This document shows, piece after piece, positions 6,781-12,961 of a stretch of DNA of 12,961 nt (positions within the stretch are counted from its first letter, which is position 1; the number at the start of each line of letters is the position of its first letter). The translations under genes were made by a program, and so were the position numbers. Location of the stretch: contig JAVBYH010000340.1 of the NCBI GenBank assembly GCA_030824175.1, positions 1 through 12,961 of the forward strand, read 5' to 3'. Below the pieces are notes generated by a model that saw only the letters and a list, made by a program, of their open reading frames with translations, searched no databases and had not been told where the DNA came from. Source of the stretch: Bacteroidota bacterium. GTDB lineage: Bacteria; Bacteroidota; Ignavibacteria; UBA10030; UBA8401.

Positions 6781-7920
6781 ATGAAACGTCGAGAACTCTT
6801 GATCGCCGGTGCCGCTGCATTCGCAGCGGCTGTGCCGGGCGCGCGCCGTGCATTCGCCGATCCCGGTGCAGAGAAGAAAACGGGACTGGTTCCCCTCATC
6901 CACATCACCGATCTGTACCATCCCCCGCAGGATCCGGACGACCACATCGACCTTGCTACTGTGGCCGCACTCACCGAGTATGACCTTAAAGGCGTCGTGC
7001 TGGACGCGACATGGAAGTTCATGCATGCCGCTCCGGACGGATTCGATGTGCGACGCGACCCGGGCTTCATCCCCGTTACGCAGCTCGGTTACATTCTCGG
7101 CCGTTCGATCCCGACCGCTTCCGGTCCCATCCGTCCTCTCACGCATCCTCATGATACGGCCATCGACAGGCCGACGGAAGAGCAGGGAGGCATCCGGCTG
7201 TTGCTGGACATCCTCGACGATGCGCGTGAGACCGTGGTCGTCTCGGCCGTCGGTTCGGCGCGCACGCTGACCGCAGCGTTCAATCGCGAGCCGGCGCTTG
7301 TTCGATCGAAGGTGCGTGCCGTGCTGCTCAATGCCGGGTCTACAGCCGGACCCAAGCGCGAATGGAATGTCGGTCTGGATCCCGAGGCGTACAAGGGACT
7401 CTGGGCATCCGGGCTGCCGATCCACTGGTATCCGTGCGCCACCGAGAAGAGCGCGTTCAATCCCGATCATGAGCGCGGGACGTATTGGAAGACGACGCAC
7501 GCCGCGATCTTTCGCCATCTCAGTCCGCCGCTTCGCGCCTGGTTCGCGTATGCATTCCAAGGAAACTCGCGCGTCGATGTCATCGGTGCGCTTGCGGAGG
7601 ATGTGCAGCCCGAGGCGTGGAACACGCTGCTCGCGCAGGAGCGGAACATGTGGGCGACGGTCTCGCTTGTCGCGGGTGCGGGGCGTGTGCTTGCGAACAC
7701 TCCACGGGGGTGGAGATTCATTCCGTCGGCCGCTGCTCAACGCGATACAGTCTGGCCGTGGCGGCTCGACAGCATCGCCGCCGCTGTGGATGCCGATGGG
7801 GTGGTGTCATGGGATGTTGGGGAAGGGAGCGTTCGACTCTTCGGGAGGAAGCGGGGGCCCGGATTCGGCGAGGCGATGGCCGAGGCCCTTGCATCACTGC
7901 TCGGCACGCTCCCGTGCTGA
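6781..7920 (+). CDS. Tat-exported nucleoside-hydrolase-like protein (divergent)
   Basis: A 379-residue exported protein of the inosine/uridine-preferring nucleoside hydrolase superfamily, by motif reading. The ATG at 6781 gives a twin-arginine signal (MKRRELLIAGAAAFAAAVPG, cut near AFA at 24-26). An upstream ATG at 6760 would add seven residues ahead of the twin arginines. Family-like motifs are DPDDHIDLATVAAL (51-64), at the place of the Asp-rich calcium/ribose site; VLLNAGS (181-187); and EWNVGLDPEAY (194-204), matching the usual ExN...DPxAA segment. The classic N-terminal DxDxxxDD spacing is altered and no catalytic C-terminal His-Asp was found, so hydrolysis of nucleosides is uncertain. 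'WYPCATEKSAF' and 'THAAIFRHL' are unassigned. Its 3' end overlaps the convergent kinase gene by 27 bp. The product could be an extracytoplasmic nucleoside scavenger or a sugar-binding relative. Confidence 0.75.
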   Translation: MKRRELLIAGAAAFAAAVPGARRAFADPGAEKKTGLVPLIHITDLYHPPQDPDDHIDLATVAALTEYDLKGVVLDATWKFMHAAPDGFDVRRDPGFIPVTQLGYILGRSIPTASGPIRPLTHPHDTAIDRPTEEQGGIRLLLDILDDARETVVVSAVGSARTLTAAFNREPALVRSKVRAVLLNAGSTAGPKREWNVGLDPEAYKGLWASGLPIHWYPCATEKSAFNPDHERGTYWKTTHAAIFRHLSPPLRAWFAYAFQGNSRVDVIGALAEDVQPEAWNTLLAQERNMWATVSLVAGAGRVLANTPRGWRFIPSAAAQRDTVWPWRLDSIAAAVDADGVVSWDVGEGSVRLFGRKRGPGFGEAMAEALASLLGTLPC

Positions 7921-10221
7921 GCCCAGCACTTTGATGATCTCGTCGCGGATGGCGTGGAGCCTGTACGGTTTCTGAACGACCCCCTTGATCCCTGCTTCGA
8001 GCAGATGGTCGCGGGTGATCCCGTCGAGATATCCGGAGGCCACCATCACCTTCACCGAGTCGTCGAGCGCTCGGAGCCGCTGGTAAAGTTCGCGTCCGCC
8101 CATTCCCGGCATGCCAAGATCCGTGATGACGAGATCGATCGCATCCTTCTTCGTTCGATACACCTCCAGCGCCTCGGCGCCGCCGCATGCCACATATACG
8201 GTGAAGCCGGACCCATCCAGATATTCGAAGAGCATATCGCGGAGAAGCGGTTCGTCGTCCACGACAAGGATCGTCCCGTGCCGGGGCGGTTCGGGCCGGT
8301 GGCCGGCTGCGGGTTCTGCGTGTTCATCGCGGGCAAACGCGGGAAAGTAGAGCGTGAACGTCGTGCCCGCTCCCGGCGTGCTCTCGACGTTGATCATGCC
8401 GTTATGCGTCTTCACGATGCCATGCACGATGCCCAGGCCGAGCCCGGTTCCCTTGCCGGGAGGCTTCGTGGTGAAGAACGGATCGAAGATGCGCTGCCGC
8501 GTCGCCTCATCCATTCCCACGCCGGTGTCGGCGATGCTGACCGCAATGTAGTCTCCCGGTTCGGCGAGGGAAAAAAGCTTCTTCATCGCATCGGGAGCGA
8601 CGCAATATTCGGAGATTGTCAACGTCCCGCCGTGTTCCATCGCATCGCCGGCGTTCAGTACAAGGTTCAGCAATGCCTGGTGGATCTGCCCTGCGTCTCC
8701 CAGGATGGAACGGCCGCATGCACATTCGTTCGTGATGATCGAAATAGATTTCGGAAGGAAGTGCGCCAGCATGTTTTTCAACTCGGTGATCGCATGCGCG
8801 AGCAGGATCGGTTTCAATTCGGCCTCCCCGGGACGGGAAAAGATGAGCAGCTGCCGGGAGATGGACGTGCCCCGTTCCGATGCCTCGATGATCCGCTGCG
8901 CGTATTTCTGCAATTCGGGATGCTCTTCCAACTGCTGCAGCAGCAATTCAGCCGACCCGAGCACCATCGCCAACAGATTGTTGAAATCGTGCGCGATGCC
9001 GCCTGCGAGCGTGCCGACGCCCTCGAGCTTCTGCGATTGCAGGAGCTGCTGTTCCAGACGCTTGCGGTCGGTGATGTCCTCGACTGTTCCGTCATAATAC
9101 AGCGTCGCCCCATTCGCGTCACGGAGGGCGCGCGCGCATTCTTTGACGTAGATAACCGACCCGTCCTTGCGCGTCCAGACCGATTCCAGATCCTGGATCT
9201 CGCCGCCGGCCTCGATCTGCTCCCGGAACGATCTCCGCTCGTACGACGGCTCGAAAGGTTCGGTCTCGAGGTTCTTCGCCTGCAACTCTTCAAAGGATGA
9301 GTACCCGAGCATCTTCACAAGCGTCGGATTCGCCAAAAGGACGCGGCCGTCGGCGGTGGTGCGATAGAGGCCGATAACTGAATTCTCGTAGAGCGTCCGG
9401 AAGCGTCGCTCGCTGTCGCGAAGCGCCTCTTCGACCGCTATGCGCTCGGATATTTCCCTGCTTAAGTGCGCGTTGTTCTCCTGAAGCTGAGCCGTGCGCT
9501 CCTCGACGCGCGATTCCAACAGTGCGTTGGTCTCTTCCACCTCCTCCTGCGCCTTCTTCATTTTCGTCATAAGGAAAAAATCCTTCCTCGCATAGTATTC
9601 CATGGCGTATGATGCCATCATGCCGATGAGGTTCATCGTGACGAGGAAAAAGAAGTTGTTCAGGAGAATGGGAACAGGGATTTCGGCGAGCTGAACGGCG
9701 GCGATGAAATACATGCCGACGATCATCCATCCGGCGAGCGTTCCCCAGATGAACCTCAGCCGCAAGAACGTATAACCATAGATCAGCACCAGAAGGAGAC
9801 CCGAGTAATAGAGGTAGTTGACCGGAGGCGGCGAATAGAGGATCATCGCAGTGAACCCGGCCGCCGTCAGCAGCAGGATGAACACATGGAAGACGGGAAG
9901 CAGGGGGACCAAACGTTTGTGGAACGTGAGGAGCGCGATCAGCAGCGTCACAGGACAAAGGATCGCGTAGCGGATGAACCACAACAGCTGTGCGTGGTTG
10001 GGCGCGAGGTAACTGTCGAGGATGCCGAAGAGTCCGACCAGCACGGCTCCCATCACAAGGGCGAACCGGGCATACCACAGGGAACGAAAGCTGTAATACC
10101 TGAGGAACGGTTCCTCCAAGGCGGACTCCTGCCCTGAAAAGCGCAGGGTGAAACGGTCGAAGTGCATCCGATAGTCCGACCGCAGGCCGCTCATGTTCAC
10201 AGTTCGTTGTGTTGTACCCAT
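7894..10221 (-). CDS. Membrane hybrid histidine kinase (6TM-PAS-HisKA-HATPase-REC)
   Basis: A 775-residue sensor kinase with an attached receiver. Residues about 50-205 hold six membrane segments. The string GYTFLRLRF and the FFFLVTMNLIGM segment resemble the N-terminal membrane region of some class III cyclases and GGDEF proteins, from memory. A coiled coil follows (218-268), then a PAS domain (about 270-389, ending in EDITDRKRLEQQL). HisKA has LAGGIAHDFNNLL with phospho-acceptor H411. HATPase_c has the N-box around NLVLNAGDAM (N523), DTGVGMD (565-571), FFTTK and GTGLGLG (591-597). The receiver (about 649-770) carries acidic D655/D656, phospho-acceptor D701 (TDLGMPGM), S729 and K751. All catalytic residues are present, so it should be active. 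No DNA-binding output or separate regulator lies nearby, so phosphate probably passes to a phosphotransfer protein elsewhere. The start at 10221 has GGTGAG upstream. Confidence 0.93.
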   Translation of the reverse strand: MGTTQRTVNMSGLRSDYRMHFDRFTLRFSGQESALEEPFLRYYSFRSLWYARFALVMGAVLVGLFGILDSYLAPNHAQLLWFIRYAILCPVTLLIALLTFHKRLVPLLPVFHVFILLLTAAGFTAMILYSPPPVNYLYYSGLLLVLIYGYTFLRLRFIWGTLAGWMIVGMYFIAAVQLAEIPVPILLNNFFFLVTMNLIGMMASYAMEYYARKDFFLMTKMKKAQEEVEETNALLESRVEERTAQLQENNAHLSREISERIAVEEALRDSERRFRTLYENSVIGLYRTTADGRVLLANPTLVKMLGYSSFEELQAKNLETEPFEPSYERRSFREQIEAGGEIQDLESVWTRKDGSVIYVKECARALRDANGATLYYDGTVEDITDRKRLEQQLLQSQKLEGVGTLAGGIAHDFNNLLAMVLGSAELLLQQLEEHPELQKYAQRIIEASERGTSISRQLLIFSRPGEAELKPILLAHAITELKNMLAHFLPKSISIITNECACGRSILGDAGQIHQALLNLVLNAGDAMEHGGTLTISEYCVAPDAMKKLFSLAEPGDYIAVSIADTGVGMDEATRQRIFDPFFTTKPPGKGTGLGLGIVHGIVKTHNGMINVESTPGAGTTFTLYFPAFARDEHAEPAAGHRPEPPRHGTILVVDDEPLLRDMLFEYLDGSGFTVYVACGGAEALEVYRTKKDAIDLVITDLGMPGMGGRELYQRLRALDDSVKVMVASGYLDGITRDHLLEAGIKGVVQKPYRLHAIRDEIIKVLGSARERAEQ

Positions 10222-10444
10222 CGCTCACCGAGATGCATCGATCAGTTCGTGGAAACATCAATGGATTGAACCGCACAAATTCGTCAAAAAAATTTCACGT
10301 ATACCGAAGTTACATGAAAAGCAGGCAACATCCAAGCCCAACTAGGGATGTATTTACGACACCGGCCGTCATGCAGTCGTCCGGTGTTCGTTGTTTAAAA
10401 TGCAAATTCTTATGATATTGACTCCCACAATCATGGAGGGCATA
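10222..10444. other. Divergent intergenic region with a dyad and weak promoter match
   Basis: This 223-bp gap lies between the divergent kinase and TPR-like genes. An imperfect dyad, ACACCGG (10359-10365) and CCGGTGT (10381-10387) with partly paired inner bases (CGTC/GTCG), is followed by TTCGTTGTTT. It could be a terminator, an attenuator or an operator. A terminator between divergent genes would be unusual unless it shields the TPR gene. TTG (10391-10393), 17 bases, then TATGAT (10411-10416) is a weak promoter for the plus-strand gene, whose ribosome site GGAGG lies at 10435-10439. On the minus strand a T-run and TTGACG are visible, but no convincing -10 or -7 partner was found for the kinase. 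Confidence 0.4.
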
Positions 10445-11257
10445 ATGCGGTGCGGGACATGTACTCGTTTCATTGGAGCGGCGGTATTTCTTGCCGCCTT
10501 CTCGATGCATGCCCCGGGGGGAGTGACCCCGGGCAGGAATGATCTTAACGAACCGCTCTCACTCTTCTTCGAGACGAAGTATGCCCTTGCGCTCCCAATG
10601 TTCGAGCGGATCGCTGCGAGGGACCGGGAGAGCGCGGAGGCGCTGACGTGGCTCGCCGAAACATATAGGTGCTTGGGACGCACGGGCGAGGCGATCGTGA
10701 CTGCGCGGAAGGCGCTCGGCTACTCGCCATGCAGCAGCTTCGCGCATCTCGTTCTCGCCCAGGCGAGTTATCCCGACACCGATACAGTGTCCGTGCATGT
10801 GACGGCTGCCGCCGCATGCGACTCGACCGACCCGAACGCATGGCTGATGATGTGGGGCGAGGCCATCCGCCGGGCGGATCCCGCGCTGCATGCGCGATGC
10901 CTGTCCAAACTCGTGGAGACGGGATTCTTTACAGAGGCGGCCCTCGCGTATGGAAGGGCCGAACTCCGGACGCTCCCGGAGCATGCGATCCTTGTGACGA
11001 ACGGAGACATGGATACGTATCCGGCGCAGGCCGTTCAGGTGACTGAACACTTCCGACCGTTGACGAGACGTGCTTTTCCCTGTGCAAGGACCGCTTCAGC
11101 GATCATGGCATGTTCTATCTCTGGAGGCCGGGCCGTGACGATGGAAGAGCGGACGCTGCAATGGCTCGAACAGTTCGAGGCGAACACCGAAGAAGGGCGC
11201 GTGTCGACGAAGGAGATCAAGGCGATCCGAAATTCGCCGCGCGTCCGCAACCGCTGA
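10445..11257 (+). CDS. Exported TPR-like protein; C-terminal part apparently frameshifted and restored
   Basis: A 270-residue protein as read. The ATG at 10445 follows GGAGG (10435-10439). Residues 1-23 look like a signal peptide (RFIGAAVFLAAFSMHA). Residues about 46-96 form TPR-like helices (ALPMFERIAARDRESAEALT, then AETYRCLGRTGEAIVTARKA), with further helices to about 170. ILVTNGDMDTYP (182-193) matches a motif I associate with TPR and DUF2723-type proteins of this phylum. After HFRP (202-205) the reading frame turns poor. From 11059 to 11142 the -1 frame has GC-rich third positions (21 of 28) and reads like protein (CFSLCKDRFSDHGMFYLW), while the annotated frame has 9 of 22 over 11060-11125. 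From 11144 the original frame is convincing again (EERTLQWLEQFE). Two compensating one-base indels would explain this. Function is unknown; a scaffold or assembly role is inferred from the TPRs. Confidence 0.65.
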   Translation: MRCGTCTRFIGAAVFLAAFSMHAPGGVTPGRNDLNEPLSLFFETKYALALPMFERIAARDRESAEALTWLAETYRCLGRTGEAIVTARKALGYSPCSSFAHLVLAQASYPDTDTVSVHVTAAAACDSTDPNAWLMMWGEAIRRADPALHARCLSKLVETGFFTEAALAYGRAELRTLPEHAILVTNGDMDTYPAQAVQVTEHFRPLTRRAFPCARTASAIMACSISGGRAVTMEERTLQWLEQFEANTEEGRVSTKEIKAIRNSPRVRNR

Positions 11258-11335
11258 TACCCAGACGCTGAAACTCAAACTCGTCCGACAACAGGGATGT
11301 GAGAAGATGAACGCGCTCCCGCTCGGCACGCGCAC

Positions 11336-12961
11336 CTATTGCGCCGCAGTGGGATCTGGAGCGTACTTCGTCGTGAAGTTCCCCCACTTCAACGTCGCAT
11401 TCCCCGACGTCATCTCCCCGGCGAGAAAGACAAAATCCGGCATCGAATGTTTCAGCGCGAGCTGCGAAAACGGGAAGTCGAGGTTTACCTCAGTCGCGCC
11501 GTTGGCTTTCGTCCACCGCGAATATTTGCCGCTGACATTGATGAGGAACGTGGAGTTCGTGCCGCTTGAATCGATCAGTCCGTACCCTCCCACTCCCTCG
11601 CCCGTCGTCCCGAGCTCGACAAGGGGAAGGCTCGCGCCGCCGGTCCATGTTTCCTGCACCTCGTCGAGGGAATTCCGGTATTCCCCGCTGCACTCGTACG
11701 TGGCGGACGTTGTCTTCATCCACAGGACAGTCCGCCCCAGCCCGTAATACGGCATGAAGATGGACGGCGTGATGGAGTTCGGATGGAAGGAGTGGACGTC
11801 CGCGAAAAAATCGAGGTTGAAAACGATGTGCTGCTTCAGCGTCCCCTTGCCGGTGTATGTATAGTCGAGCGTGCCGTGCCACTCGGTGATGTTGACGGGA
11901 TTGCTCTTCACGTTCCTGATGGAAACCTGGAGCGTGCCGCCGGAGGTCGGACGCGTGACGGTGATGTCGTTCGCGGACCAATTTTTGACTGTCAGCGGAG
12001 CACCGTTCAGCGTGACCGTTCCCTGATCGTCGGCGAAGTCGCCGTGGATGTTGTAACTTGTCGATGTGGACGACGCGTCGCCGGACGTCAATGAGATCGA
12101 CGGCGCAAGAAGTTGAAGCGTCCAAATGACTGGCGATGCGGGATGCACGAGGCGCGATGCGCCAGAGACGTCGAGATTTTTCTTCGCCATGTCGCTGAGG
12201 ACGTCGCCTGTGAAGAACGGCCGCTGCGGCCGGTCGGCCTTTTGGCTCACCTTGTTGATGCCGAGCGTGCGATCGAAAAAATACTGGGCGGTGACTGCGG
12301 ATTCTGCGTCGTCCGTGGGAAGGCTCCAGCCGAGGTAGAAGCCGGCGGTGCTCAGCATGGGCAGATATTTCTTGTCGAACCCGCCGCTGCCGCAGGCGTC
12401 GAAGTAGACGAGGCTGTTCTTTGCGAACGACATGTACTCGCCGATGAATTTCATGGTGACCATGTAATGGACCGCCGTGACGGCTTTTCCCGCGACGACG
12501 TCATTCATGCCGGACCCATAGACGAGGTAGCCGCTGTCGACGAGCGCGCGGTACTTCGGGATGTTGACCGCATTCACGACGTCGGTGGTCCACATGGCGA
12601 AGATCGGATTCGGCACGAGATTGTGATCATACCCTGTACCGCCGTGTGCCGTCCAGTAAAAGATCCCGTCGCCCGAGATGTGGACGAGATTTTCGATCGA
12701 GGGGACATCCGGTTTCGACAGTGTATAGCCGACCTGCGCACACCACGATCGGAGGAGCGTTACCGTCTGCGCCGAAAACGGGAATGCGGCGCCGAGCGAG
12801 TTCATGATGCGTGCATTCGATGTACCGGGAAAAACGTCGTACGTTTTCCGGAGAATCCCGGGTCTCGTCTCCAATCGACCCTTCAGGACGCCCGTCGTAC
12901 CCGATCCCCGTGTGCGATTGTTCAGCACGAGGAACGGACTGCCGTCGACGAACCGGGCCCA
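11336..12961 (-). CDS. Caspase-like (clan CD) cysteine-peptidase-like protein with IPT/TIG domain, 5' truncated
   Basis: At least 541 residues. The frame stays open through the right edge of the window, so the start and any signal peptide are missing; an internal GTG at 12928 is not taken as the start. Numbering from the edge, H106 in FYWTAHGG and C190 in VYFDACGSGG have the spacing and context of the catalytic His/Cys pair of clan CD peptidases (caspases, gingipain-like C25). Residues about 275-350 resemble an IPT/TIG immunoglobulin-like domain (GTVTLNGAPLTVKNWSANDI, then TVTRPTSGGTLQVSIRNVK). The rest is beta-rich with Trp/Tyr/Thr strands (LDYTYTGKGTLKQHIVFNLD). There is no T9SS sorting domain at the C-terminus, which ends ATLKWGNFTTKY and APDPTAAQ. 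An extracytoplasmic protease is inferred. It converges on the TPR gene with 78 bp between stops and no clear terminator. Confidence 0.7.
   Translation of the reverse strand, partial: WARFVDGSPFLVLNNRTRGSGTTGVLKGRLETRPGILRKTYDVFPGTSNARIMNSLGAAFPFSAQTVTLLRSWCAQVGYTLSKPDVPSIENLVHISGDGIFYWTAHGGTGYDHNLVPNPIFAMWTTDVVNAVNIPKYRALVDSGYLVYGSGMNDVVAGKAVTAVHYMVTMKFIGEYMSFAKNSLVYFDACGSGGFDKKYLPMLSTAGFYLGWSLPTDDAESAVTAQYFFDRTLGINKVSQKADRPQRPFFTGDVLSDMAKKNLDVSGASRLVHPASPVIWTLQLLAPSISLTSGDASSTSTSYNIHGDFADDQGTVTLNGAPLTVKNWSANDITVTRPTSGGTLQVSIRNVKSNPVNITEWHGTLDYTYTGKGTLKQHIVFNLDFFADVHSFHPNSITPSIFMPYYGLGRTVLWMKTTSATYECSGEYRNSLDEVQETWTGGASLPLVELGTTGEGVGGYGLIDSSGTNSTFLINVSGKYSRWTKANGATEVNLDFPFSQLALKHSMPDFVFLAGEMTSGNATLKWGNFTTKYAPDPTAAQ

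Noticed and set aside
6361..7740. Long minus-strand open frame opposite the T9SS protein end and the nucleoside-hydrolase-like gene
   Set aside because: It spans two real plus-strand genes and the palindromic repeat, is Arg/Gly-rich, and has no motif.
7954..9300. 448-codon plus-strand frame inside the kinase gene
   Set aside because: The minus strand carries every kinase and receiver motif. This frame is its shadow.
11258..11335. Searched for a bidirectional terminator between the convergent TPR and peptidase-like genes
   Set aside because: No stable inverted repeat with a T- or A-tract was found in the 78 bp.
1..12961. tRNA, rRNA, CRISPR arrays, IS elements, phage genes, anti-phage systems
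   Set aside because: No cloverleaf-like sequence, regular repeat-spacer pattern, transposase motif or defence-domain gene was recognised by eye on either strand.

Overview
The window is GC-rich (about 60% by eye) bacterial DNA that reads like a member of the Bacteroidota/Ignavibacteria branch (FCB group). The signs are a secreted beta-propeller protein ending in a type IX secretion (T9SS) type A sorting domain, a TonB-dependent receptor with an N-terminal carboxypeptidase-regulatory-like domain, a lipoprotein with an acidic 'CKKED' mature start, and a TTG / TAnnTTTG promoter. No rRNA, tRNA, CRISPR array, transposase or phage gene is seen. No intergenic gap exceeds 300 bases.

Layout. (1) 1-228, minus strand: the 5' end of a secreted, probably OmpA-family envelope protein, divergent from (2) 384-1667, a secreted beta-propeller protein with one Asp-box. 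(3) 1733-5175: a likely three-gene metal-acquisition operon. It holds a 115-aa His/Cys-rich exported protein (1751-2098), a ZnuD-like TonB-dependent receptor (2174-4486) and a lipoprotein of a family seen beside such receptors (4521-5096), and is closed by a 14-bp perfect-stem terminator. (4) 5274-6572: a T9SS-exported Asp-box beta-propeller protein with its own promoter. (5) 6644-6721: a composite palindromic intergenic repeat. (6) 6781-7920: a Tat-exported, divergent nucleoside-hydrolase-like protein, overlapping tail-to-tail by 27 bp with (7) a minus-strand hybrid histidine kinase (7894-10221: six membrane segments, PAS, HisKA, HATPase, receiver). (8) 10445-11257: an exported TPR-like protein whose C-terminal third looks frameshifted and then restored. 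(9) 11336-12961, minus strand, cut by the window edge: a protein with a caspase-like (clan CD) His/Cys pair, an IPT/TIG-like domain and a C-terminal beta-rich region.

How they fit together. Nearly everything encoded here acts at the envelope or outside the cell. The clearest functional unit is the metal operon. The receptor would import a metal or metal complex (zinc is the best guess). The lipoprotein may sit on the cell surface as its partner, and the small His/Cys protein may bind metal in the periplasm. The other genes look like single transcription units of general envelope, secretion or signalling function. The most informative unusual points are the metal operon as a unit, the apparent pair of compensating frameshifts near 11055 and 11143, the palindromic repeat, and the shared short leaders of two genes.
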